Position numbers and translations under genes: made by a program. DNA of 56,305 bases, taken from positions 1 to 56,305 of the forward strand of contig DVDU01000025.1 of the NCBI GenBank assembly GCA_015296065.1, in the 5' to 3' direction. The first letter of the stretch is position 1, and every line of letters begins with the position of its first letter. The stretch is from Oscillatoriaceae cyanobacterium M33_DOE_052. Lineage in GTDB: Bacteria; Cyanobacteriota; Cyanobacteriia; Cyanobacteriales; Laspinemataceae. Shown piece after piece: positions 9,313 through 16,696 of this stretch. The notes beneath the pieces were generated by a model. It saw nothing but the letters and a program-made list of their open reading frames with translations, was not told the origin of the DNA and did no database searches.

Positions 9313-10650
9313 TCAATTATCGTCTCTTGCCAAAAGCACGTAGAGAAATGTCTCCAGCTTTTGCAATAGTTCTATTACTTCCGATGATGCCTGTTCCTCA
9401 GACACTGGCTCTAGGGTGGCTGGGTTGACTGGACTTATTTGTAACCAGCGTTTCACCAAAGCCCGCACTGACTGGGGTTCGTCCCACAGGGGCAGCAAGC
9501 AAGGGGCAATACTGCTATCTATCAAAATGGGAGTAATCGTGGGAACTTGCAAATAACGGCTGATTTCAAATGGGGTATGGTGAGTAATACAATCTATAAG
9601 GTATTCTTTCACCTGAAGGGTTTTTAGCTGAGGATGCAGCTCTACTAATGCGTTGTGCCAATCTCTCTCACTCCAGTCAGATAATGGCACAAATGGCTGA
9701 CTTTGGTTGGTATGACCACACCAAAAGTCCATTAAACGGTGAACGGGATGAAGTAGTTCAAATACGTGCAGCCGCTCTTCTACAGAAAGCTCTGGCAAGC
9801 TGATGGCGAGAAAGGCTGGCAGGTTATCTGGGTCTTTGAATAAGTCGAGTAATTCCCATTCCCGCCAGTTGACCATGCTAATAAACTCTAATTGCGCCTC
9901 TCGCAATAACTCAAACATTTCTGGGACTGTGTAGCCTTTATCTCCGGTGAGTAGATAATTGAGGAGAATCGGCTCGGCATCTGTTTCCCACTCGGCATCC
10001 CAGGTGATACGCTTAAGCCATACTTGATTTTTTAATGCGGTCATGCTTTGGCGGACTGATTCTATTTTGGCTTCTTGTGTGAGATTGTCCGCTGCAAACC
10101 CTAAACCCATTTCCTGAAAAACTTTCTGGGCTTGAAATACGGGAAAACGCTGCCAGTGGTGATGGAGATTGGTTCTAATTATGCCTTCTGGGTTTAAAAC
10201 TGTTCTTAACCCCTGTAGTCCTGTAGCTGGATCTGGCAGCAGGTAAAGGACTTCATCGGCGTTGATGTAGTCGAACTGCCAGCCTAGTTGGGGTAAATCC
10301 TCAATTGATATGGCGTGGAATTCGGCGTTGTGGATGTTGTGGTATTTGAGGCGCTCTCTCGCTAGATTGACTGATGTTTCTGAGAGGTCAATACCAACTA
10401 TTTTGGCGCCGGGATTGGCCAAGGCTAATACTAAAGATGCGTAACCAGTGCCGCATCCAGCGTCTAGGATGATTTTGCCTTCGGTGGTGGGTATTTTTTG
10501 ATTTCTGAGATAGTAAGGGGTGATGAGGTTGTGAATAAAAAGTAAGTTGGCGTCGTCTTTGGGGGATTCTTCTAGGGGGTTGCGGGGGTAGGGTGCGGTG
10601 TCAAACTGCTGACGAATTTTCGCGAGTAAGTCTGATTCTGGGTTGTTCAT
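9313..10650 (-). CDS. SAM-dependent methyltransferase with C-terminal helper domain, copy B
   Basis: This is a tandem paralogue of the gene at 7948-9273. The frame is open further upstream to 10740, but ATG at 10650 is preferred because MNNPESDLLAKIRQQFDT aligns with the N-terminus of copy A, and the extra upstream codons are proline-rich and overlap the exbD gene. The 445-residue product has ILDAGCGTG at 61-69 and KIVGIDLS just after, then the same second domain with FISMVNWREWELLDLF and FWCGHTNQ. It lies 39 bases before copy A and 25 bases after exbD, so the three genes are probably one transcript. Confidence 0.8.
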   Translation of the reverse strand: MNNPESDLLAKIRQQFDTAPYPRNPLEESPKDDANLLFIHNLITPYYLRNQKIPTTEGKIILDAGCGTGYASLVLALANPGAKIVGIDLSETSVNLARERLKYHNIHNAEFHAISIEDLPQLGWQFDYINADEVLYLLPDPATGLQGLRTVLNPEGIIRTNLHHHWQRFPVFQAQKVFQEMGLGFAADNLTQEAKIESVRQSMTALKNQVWLKRITWDAEWETDAEPILLNYLLTGDKGYTVPEMFELLREAQLEFISMVNWREWELLDLFKDPDNLPAFLAISLPELSVEERLHVFELLHPVHRLMDFWCGHTNQSQPFVPLSDWSERDWHNALVELHPQLKTLQVKEYLIDCITHHTPFEISRYLQVPTITPILIDSSIAPCLLPLWDEPQSVRALVKRWLQISPVNPATLEPVSEEQASSEVIELLQKLETFLYVLLARDDN

Positions 10651-10675
10651 CAGGCATGGATGATAATAATTAATT

Positions 10676-11248
10676 TCAGTTGGCGGGGTTGGGGGCGGGT
10701 ACGGGTACGGGGTTACTGGGGGCGGAATTGAAGTTGCCATCTCCGGGGAGAATGCCGGGAGTCAGGGGGTTACTAGGGGCGGGATTGAAGTTGCCATCTC
10801 CGGGGATGGTGCCTGGGGGTGGGGTTTGGGATTCGTTGGTGGTGGGGTTGGTGGCGAGGGCGACGCGGGAGCCGCCGACTTCCCGGAGTTTGTCAAGGAC
10901 CTGGAGTACGTCGTTGTATCGGGCGTCTTTGTCGGCGTACAAGACTATCATATTAGCAAGGCGGGGGTAGCGCTGCAATACTCCGGCGATTTCGCTGAGT
11001 TTGACGAGTACGGGGGCTTGTTCTATATAAAGGAAGATGCGGCCAAAGCTGTCCACTCGGACTATCCACATGTCGCGGACTTGGGGTGCGCCGGTGCTGG
11101 CTTGGGGGAGGGATACGTCGATGACGGGTTGGCGGGTGAGTTGGAGGGCGGCGAGGATAAAGAAGGTGAGAATACAGAATATGACATCAATTAGGGGGAT
11201 GAGTTCGATTCTGGCTTCTTCAGCGGGGAGGTCTTGGTTGATTTTCAT
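10676..11248 (-). CDS. exbD: ExbD/TolR family biopolymer transport protein
   Basis: The 190-residue protein starts at ATG 11248, where MKINQDLPAEEARIELIP matches the usual start of cyanobacterial ExbD; the frame extends upstream but that part looks non-coding. A single membrane helix (about 17-36) carries the conserved proton-path aspartate D21 (PLIDVIFC). A periplasmic domain follows (VLYADKDARYNDVLQVLDKL). The C-terminus adds two 19-residue repeats around IPGDGNFNPAPSNP, encoded by a 57-bp tandem repeat between about 10727 and 10806. ExbD works with ExbB to couple proton flow to outer-membrane uptake or envelope processes. No exbB is adjacent here, so its partner must be encoded elsewhere. 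Confidence 0.85.
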   Translation of the reverse strand: MKINQDLPAEEARIELIPLIDVIFCILTFFILAALQLTRQPVIDVSLPQASTGAPQVRDMWIVRVDSFGRIFLYIEQAPVLVKLSEIAGVLQRYPRLANMIVLYADKDARYNDVLQVLDKLREVGGSRVALATNPTTNESQTPPPGTIPGDGNFNPAPSNPLTPGILPGDGNFNSAPSNPVPVPAPNPAN

Positions 11249-12150
11249 GGAGGTTTGAGGGGGTAGAACTTTGGGTATGAGAAGAGAATCTGATCCACGC
11301 GGGAACGCCCCCAGGGCCAGGGCATCTTCAATTCTCTTCACCATCAGGTTCGACTTTGCCATCTGGGTGGGGTACGCCAGCCGCACGCCGCAGTAGTAGA
11401 TAGCCATCATCGATTGCCGATCGATTAGATTTCTGTCACCCCAGCCCGATCGCCTCCGGCTGGCTCCGCGAGCGATCGGCTTTTGGGGAATTATAGCAGT
11501 TATCAGAGCGATCGGGACATCACACCAGGAAACTCAATCAATGCTTCCAGCTCCCACCTCAAATCGAGTAGAATCGTTTTCCTAGAGTTGAGCGGTCTCG
11601 CCATCTGTCACCCCCAAGCAAGCCGCCAAAATCTTCAGACTCCATTAGTCAACTCTCAGAAGATGGGAATCAGAGGTAAAAACCAAAGCCATCATAGCAC
11701 CTGGTGGCCAAAGGCCGGATGCTCTTCCTTGGAAAACTTGCAAAAGCAGCAGGGCAATCCTCAGCCGTTGTCACTATTTGCGATCGGCGATTCTCCACTG
11801 ATTCCCAGGGGGAGGCTTTGATCCGATAAGTTGAATTCTTACATTATTGCCTGCTCAACAGATGGTTGTCAATAAAATTTGTCTAGTTTGGATAAATTCA
11901 TTTAATCTCATCAAAGATGATAATATAACCCGTATTTATACCAGTTTATCCCACTGCCTGCCCACGCGATCGCTCAGTGTGTAAAGGACAAGTCCTGCCC
12001 CAGTCCTGATGATAACTGTGCAATTGATTTGCCCCCAGTATTTCTCATATTGCACATCAGTAATATTCTAAAAAAAGTGCCAGTTGACGGTTAGGGATGT
12101 CCTCCCGTGTATGATGGGATAGAAGTGCGGTTTCATCAAAGTAGAGGAAG
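11249..12150. other. Intergenic region between exbD and the DUF1508 gene
   Basis: About 900 bases separate two divergent genes. The stretch contains several gatcg-rich HIP1-type sites and short open frames without recognisable protein features. I see no tRNA or mobile element. Promoters for both neighbours must lie here, but I could not assign them confidently. Confidence 0.5.
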
Positions 12151-12465
12151 ATGGCCAAATTTGAACTGTACGCCGACAACGCAGGCGAGTATCGCTGGCG
12201 CCTCCGCGCCAACAACCACCAAATTATCGCCGTTTCCGGGCAAGGATATAGCAAAAAATCCGATTGTCTCCACGGAATCTATCTTATCGGACAGTTATCC
12301 CCCGACGCCGCCGTTACCGACTTAACCAAACCCGGAGAACCCGTCTCCCTCACCCCCGAAACCCCAAAAGCAGAACCCCCAGGAGCTTTAGTCAAGGTTG
12401 CTCATGGTATCGTTTTTGCCGATATGCCACATCAGGACTTTGAGCTACCCGTATATCTGCTATAA
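12151..12465 (+). CDS. DUF1508 (YegP-like) domain protein
   Basis: The 104-residue protein has one N-terminal DUF1508 domain: KFELYADNAGEYRWRLRANN, then IIAVSGQGYSKKSDCLHGIYLI, the beta-strand plus 'Y.sk..c..gI' pattern of this family. The C-terminal half is a proline-rich linker and a short ALVKVAHGIVFAD segment. AGAGGA lies immediately before the ATG, giving a short but usable spacing. DUF1508 proteins are small and poorly understood. It is the first gene of a likely three-gene unit, 14 bases before the ATPase gene. Whether it functionally belongs to the ATPase-nuclease pair is an inference from spacing and orientation. Confidence 0.75.
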   Translation: MAKFELYADNAGEYRWRLRANNHQIIAVSGQGYSKKSDCLHGIYLIGQLSPDAAVTDLTKPGEPVSLTPETPKAEPPGALVKVAHGIVFADMPHQDFELPVYLL

Positions 12466-12479
12466 GGCGATTTTCGCCT
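12465..12479 (+). promoter_or_regulatory. Small hairpin at the DUF1508-ATPase junction
   Basis: The junction contains aggcg-atttt-cgcct, a 5-bp hairpin that begins in the stop codon of the first gene and ends one base before the ATG of the second. It occupies the position where a Shine-Dalgarno would be, and none is visible. It may couple or limit translation of the ATPase. Confidence 0.35.
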
Positions 12480-13874
12480 ATGATAAAGATATCGGCCAAC
12501 CAACAAGTTAAAACTATGAGTAAATCTGCCCCAACTAGAAAAAGAGAACGAGTCCAAGGAATCACCCGCATTGCCGTCAGTGGCTATAAATCTCTCTATG
12601 AAGAATGTAGCATAGAAGTGCGGCCCCTGACTATCCTTGCTGGTGTCAACAGCTCTGGTAAATCCAGCATCATGCAGCCATTGCTCTTACTCAAACAAAC
12701 CCTAGAAGCTACCTATGACCCCGGTCCTTTACTCCTAGACGGTCCCCACGTAAGATTTACCTTAACCGAACAATTATTTTCTCATATTTCGCCCAAAATA
12801 GACAGGAATAATTTAATTTTTAAAATTAAATTATCTGATGAACGAGAACTAATTAATAAAATTACAAAAAATCTAAATAAAATAGAAATTTCACAAACAG
12901 AATACGCAATATTAGGAGAATATTTAATTTTAAAAACTCAGATAACACCTGAAGAATTAGAACAAATTTTAAGCCAAATCAGAAAAAATGGGTTAACAAT
13001 GATACCGGACGATTCTGAATTGTGGAGAATTGTCAAGTTAATGCCCATAAAGAATAGATGTTTTGTCGATTTAGGTTTTTTGTTATTACAATCATTTATG
13101 CCACAAAATTGGATAAATTTAATAAATCTAGCAGAACCATTCAAAAAATCGATTCTGCAGCTAATTCACGTGCCGGGATTGAGAGGAAATCCAGAACGCA
13201 CCTATAAAACCACAGCAGTTGAAGGGGAATTTCCCGGCACGTTTGAAAATTATGTAGCCAGTATTGTCAATTACTGGAAAGAAAAAAAAGACCCGCGACT
13301 GGCGAAACTGGGAAGTATGCTGGCAACTCTCGGACTCACATGGAAAGTCGATGCCAAACAGATTGACGATACCCAAGTAGAACTCCTGGTAGGACGCTTA
13401 CCTCGGAGCAGCAAAGGTGGTGCAAGGGATATGGTCAGTATTGCTGATGTTGGTTTCGGCGTTTCTCAGGTTTTACCGGTCTTAGTTGCCCTGCTCGTAG
13501 CAGAACCGGGACAATTAGTGTATCTGGAACAGCCGGAAATTCACCTCCATCCCAAAGCGCAAGCAGCGTTAGCGGAGATATTAGCTGAGGCGGCAAACCG
13601 GGAAGTGCGTGTGGTAGTGGAAACTCACAGTGACTTGCTACTCAGACGGGTTCAATCATTAGTAGCTGAGGGGACAATCTCCCCAGAAAAAGTCAAGTTG
13701 CACTGGTTTGAAAGGCAAGAGAATGGCATGACTGTAGTCAAAAGCGCCGACTTAGATGAGGCTGGTGCTTTTGGTGAATGGCCCGCCGATTTTGCGGATG
13801 TGGCTATTGCAGAAGAAAGCCGCTATCTAGATGCGGCAGAGTCTCGGCTCGCGGAAAAATTTCATGCCAGCTAA
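12480..13874 (+). CDS. OLD/RecF-like ABC-type ATPase (AAA_21/DUF3696-like)
   Basis: The 464-residue protein has ITRIAVSGYKSL at the N-terminus, Walker A GVNSSGKS at 55-62, and LLLLKQTLE after it. The middle part is divergent. Near 315-330 lies FGVSQVLP, the signature-like motif. Near 344-361 lies the Walker B/D-loop block LVYLEQPEIHLHPKAQ, then VVVETHSDLLLRRV with the H-switch. This is the architecture of the OLD/RecF-like ATPases used as sensors or regulators in DNA repair and phage defence. No TOPRIM or nuclease domain is fused to it. The PIN-like protein encoded next to it overlaps by 11 bases and probably supplies that function. ATG at 12480 is used; ATG at 12516 is an alternative. The segment encoding the middle is visibly AT-rich. 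Confidence 0.85.
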   Translation: MIKISANQQVKTMSKSAPTRKRERVQGITRIAVSGYKSLYEECSIEVRPLTILAGVNSSGKSSIMQPLLLLKQTLEATYDPGPLLLDGPHVRFTLTEQLFSHISPKIDRNNLIFKIKLSDERELINKITKNLNKIEISQTEYAILGEYLILKTQITPEELEQILSQIRKNGLTMIPDDSELWRIVKLMPIKNRCFVDLGFLLLQSFMPQNWINLINLAEPFKKSILQLIHVPGLRGNPERTYKTTAVEGEFPGTFENYVASIVNYWKEKKDPRLAKLGSMLATLGLTWKVDAKQIDDTQVELLVGRLPRSSKGGARDMVSIADVGFGVSQVLPVLVALLVAEPGQLVYLEQPEIHLHPKAQAALAEILAEAANREVRVVVETHSDLLLRRVQSLVAEGTISPEKVKLHWFERQENGMTVVKSADLDEAGAFGEWPADFADVAIAEESRYLDAAESRLAEKFHAS

Positions 13875-14406
13875 AAAAGTTTCCTCGCGTTTAGTGATTG
13901 ATGCTTCAGTGGCCCGCGCTGCTGGGGATAAGGATGCCAAACATGAGAAATCTAAAAGCTGCCGAGATTTCTTACGGCAAGTAATGGCTATTTCTTATCA
14001 AATAGTGATGACGCCGGAGCTGAAAGCCGAGTGGGATAAACATAAATCAGTATTTGCCCAGCGATGGCTGGCTTCAATGGTGGCGAAAAAAAAGCTGGCA
14101 TATTATGGAGAAATTCCCCAGCAGGAGGAATTATGGCAAAAAATTGTGATGGCAATTGATGGGGAAAAAGACCGCAAGGCAATGGAGAAAGATTTTCTGT
14201 TATTGACCGCTGCCTTGGCGACAGATAAAACGGTGATTTCTCTGGATGAGAAAGTCAGGAAAATGTTTGACCAAGCAGCAGAGCAGGTGGGAGAATTGAC
14301 GGCAATTGTCTGGGTAAATCCAACTCAGGAGACAGAGCAGGCAATTGATTGGCTGGAAAATGGTGCGAAACCGGATAAAGAAAGGCGGTTGGGATTTAGG
14401 GAATAG
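13864..14406 (+). CDS. PIN-like nuclease, partner of the ATPase
   Basis: The ATG at 13864 sits inside the last codons of the ATPase gene (11-base overlap), which points to coupled translation. The 180-residue product reads LVIDASVARAAG at 10-21, with the first PIN acidic residue D13. PELKAEWDKH at 51-60 provides E52 and E56, MEKDFLLLTAAL at 107-118 provides D110, and VISLDEKVRKMF at 124-135 provides D128. These acidic positions are as expected for a metal-dependent PIN ribonuclease. As the overlapping partner of an OLD-like ATPase it would be a natural effector of an abortive or RNA-targeting defence response. The activity and target are inferred. It could instead be a toxin-like RNase controlled by the ATPase. 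Confidence 0.75.
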   Translation: MPAKKVSSRLVIDASVARAAGDKDAKHEKSKSCRDFLRQVMAISYQIVMTPELKAEWDKHKSVFAQRWLASMVAKKKLAYYGEIPQQEELWQKIVMAIDGEKDRKAMEKDFLLLTAALATDKTVISLDEKVRKMFDQAAEQVGELTAIVWVNPTQETEQAIDWLENGAKPDKERRLGFRE

Positions 14407-14485
14407 CCCTGTTGCCAATTTTAGGGGAATTGGACCGGGGTATTGCCGGTTTTTTCTCGCGGGAGTTGGGGGATTTTGCCTATGG

Positions 14486-15370
14486 TTATTCGGGCCGATC
14501 GGGGTTGAGGGGTTGTGGGTTCATGGTCGGCAAAATCCGATCGCAGAAAAACAATGTCCCCGCTGTGACGCAGAGGGGAACTGCCAACAGGTTTAATACC
14601 GGTAGGCTAATTAAAGTTAAACACACTAAGGCAAAAGTGCCGCTGGCGGGAAAGCAGCGAAAGACAAGTCCCAATTTGGTGCGAAATTTGAGGCGGCGGC
14701 GTTCTAGCGGGCCGTCGATAAAATCTAGACATACCAGGGTTGCAGCTACGGCGACACCGCCGATACTGGCAATAGCAGTACCGATGAGGGGGAGCAAAAA
14801 GTTGACTAGGAGTAATAGTAAGCCAATTCCAAGGGCGAACGCCAGTTTTTTCACTTCAAACATGAGGGCTCGCCAAATATCCACCAACATGGCGGCGAAA
14901 CCGGTCGCTGGGGTGGGGAGTTGACCTGTGCGCAGTTCCTCAATTCTTTCTGAAAGTTTGCCGTACCAAGGGGCTCCCAATATGGTCCCGAATTGCACCA
15001 ACAGCAAGCCGATCGCCACCAGCAACCCTCCCACGAGGACCACACGCAGCAACCAACCCAGTACCACCGCCGTAATGCTCAGATAGCTTAACCAGGCGGG
15101 TAAATTCGCCAGGAGGTTTTGGATCCACTGGCGCAAACCGATCACCACCGCTTCGATTTTGGCTAAACCGGGGAGAAGCAGTCCCAGATAAAGAGCGATA
15201 CCCGTCACAGCATTTACCAGTACGGGCACCCACACATAGGTCAATAGGTCAGGCGATCGACGCCATAAAGCCAAGGCCCGCAGGGGATAAGTCGCTCCCG
15301 CCACCAGACCAAAACCGCCGATCGCCTCCTTGAGGGGGGATATAGGTTGGGAATTTGCCTTTTCTGCCAT
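14486..15370 (-). CDS. EI24 domain membrane protein (CysZ/DUF540-like)
   Basis: The 294-residue protein is an integral membrane protein of the EI24/CysZ-like family. GFGLVAGATYPLRAL at the N-terminus is typical of the cyanobacterial members. Hydrophobic segments lie near 44-68, 100-130, 175-215 and 245-275, with the family-typical LVCLDFIDGPLERRRLKFRTKLGLV loop between the later ones. In enterobacteria CysZ is a sulfate permease, whereas cyanobacterial members are of unknown substrate. It converges with the upstream PIN gene and has no obvious operon partner. Confidence 0.8.
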   Translation of the reverse strand: MAEKANSQPISPLKEAIGGFGLVAGATYPLRALALWRRSPDLLTYVWVPVLVNAVTGIALYLGLLLPGLAKIEAVVIGLRQWIQNLLANLPAWLSYLSITAVVLGWLLRVVLVGGLLVAIGLLLVQFGTILGAPWYGKLSERIEELRTGQLPTPATGFAAMLVDIWRALMFEVKKLAFALGIGLLLLLVNFLLPLIGTAIASIGGVAVAATLVCLDFIDGPLERRRLKFRTKLGLVFRCFPASGTFALVCLTLISLPVLNLLAVPLCVTAGTLFFCDRILPTMNPQPLNPDRPE

Positions 15371-15488
15371 TCAAATTTCAATCCCCGAAAGGGATTCACT
15401 CAGTCCCAAACAGGAGCCATAGCTCCAGATTCTACCACACTCCCACAGTTCTAATCACACCCCAAGTGCTTGCCCCACGCCAAAAGCC

Positions 15489-15516
15489 AAAAAAAAACGC
15501 CCACGAAAGGGGCGTT
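15489..15516 (-). terminator. Strong Rho-independent terminator, minus strand
   Basis: On the minus strand a 7-bp GC-rich stem (aacgccc with gggcgtt, 7-base loop) is followed by nine consecutive T. It does not follow any recognisable protein gene, which implies a transcript arriving from the right. It is paired below with a promoter at 15625-15653. Confidence 0.75.
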
Positions 15517-15618
15517 GCCATCAGGGTGCATCTACTGAAAATCAATATAACCCATGAGGGGTCAAACCCCCCACTAAATTTACAAAAATTTACATAATGC
15601 TCCAGATGACCCCCGAAA
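15489..15618 (-). ncRNA. Candidate small RNA
   Basis: A promoter-like pair at 15625-15653 and a strong terminator at 15489-15516 enclose about 130 bases on the minus strand without a convincing coding sequence. The one long open frame here runs straight through the terminator. Internal hairpins include ccggtttcggg and ggggtttgacccc. The motifs of Yfr1 were not seen, so if transcribed it would be a different small RNA. Confidence 0.4.
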
Positions 15619-15624
15619 CCGGGC

Positions 15625-15653
15625 TGCATACCATAAAATTTATCAAATGTCAA
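15625..15653 (-). promoter_or_regulatory. Predicted promoter of the small RNA candidate
   Basis: Read on the minus strand, a perfect -35 box TTGACA (15648-15653) is separated by exactly 17 bases from a weak -10 box TATGCA (15625-15630). The transcript would start near 15618. Confidence 0.4.
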
Positions 15654-16696
15654 CAATATGTCCAGACCAGCCCCTAATCAAGACCCCATGATTGAGTCCA
15701 TTTTCTAGAGAATGCAGTTATGGGCATAGTTGGAGACCCAGATTTTGGGAATTATGATTATTCAATGAATCCCCATTCCATTTAATGGATATAAAATTTT
15801 TATAAATTCACTCATGTGAGGTTTTTTCGGAAAATAACTTAAAACCAGCAGATCACATCATTAAATTGATTTTTTTAGCACCAATAATTAATGAATTTAC
15901 CAAATTCTTATAATTTTCTTATTGGGACAGAATAACTACCAATTAACCCAAATAATTATCTCCCAATAAAAGCGCCAGCACACAGAAAGTAGGAGATTTT
16001 TTCACCAACAGAATTAACCCCACAAGCCAGAGATTTTGGTAAATCACCAAATTGCCAATATTCGTCAGCCGATACTCCCAGTCCCCCTAGTGGCCCCAGA
16101 AGAAAGAAATCTCCCGCCAGATCAATCTAGCCATCTATCACCATCGCCGCGCCCAGAGAGAGTCAGCACCCCTTTCACCAGTAGTCCTGCCCAGGAGTAG
16201 AGGAGAAAACTCCCCCCACCAGGAGCTTTGCCCGAACCTCCCCCCATTTCGGCAAGCCGCACTTGGTAAAGGTGGCATCAGCACAAGAGTTTTGCTATGC
16301 TAAAGTTCAAACCACGAGAATGGTAACGGGTTATCAACCCCAAGCCACCACCAGTGGCCAATGTGACAAGATAACATATAACCCGTTTCCGCCCAGAGGA
16401 GGGGGCGCCCAGGGGTAAGCAAATGAGAGGAGGCCAGAATGGGGAAAATGGGAATCCGGAGGCTGTAGCGCGGGCATCCCTGCCTGCATCTTCTCCAGTG
16501 ATGTGTTTTCACCCTTGCCCCAGACTCAAGCCAGAATCAGCAGCGAGTCTCGGCTGAGGTACAACCAGGAAAACAGAGGAAAAATCATTCTTCCTCCGCG
16601 AAACCAAAAAGAGATTGTACCAGAGACATTGCTGCCGATCGCCAGTCCTGAATGTAGAGTCTTAAGCGCCATAAGTGTCGGTAATGGGGATACGCC
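15654..16696. other. Long intergenic region upstream of clpC
   Basis: More than 1 kb without a recognisable gene. The left half is AT-rich, with poly-T stretches around 15796 and 15833. The right half is GC-rich and contains no open frame with protein-like features. It should hold the clpC promoter and 5' leader. A GGGGA sits upstream of the clpC ATG. Confidence 0.5.

Noticed and set aside
10651-10740. Upstream N-terminal extension of methyltransferase copy B
   Set aside because: It is proline-rich, overlaps exbD and is absent from the paralogue.
11446-11479. Inverted repeat between two ccgatcgc sites
   Set aside because: HIP1-type octamers are self-palindromic, so any two of them look like an inverted repeat. 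No T-run or gene supports a terminator.
11483-11821. 112-codon open frame on the plus strand
   Set aside because: No ribosome site, no protein-like features and an unusual composition. Probably chance.
12084-12115. TTGACG and TATGAT upstream of the DUF1508 gene as a promoter
   Set aside because: The spacing is 20 bases, too long for a standard promoter.
15432-15656. 74-codon open frame on the minus strand
   Set aside because: A strong terminator lies inside it, so it is better explained as a small RNA region.
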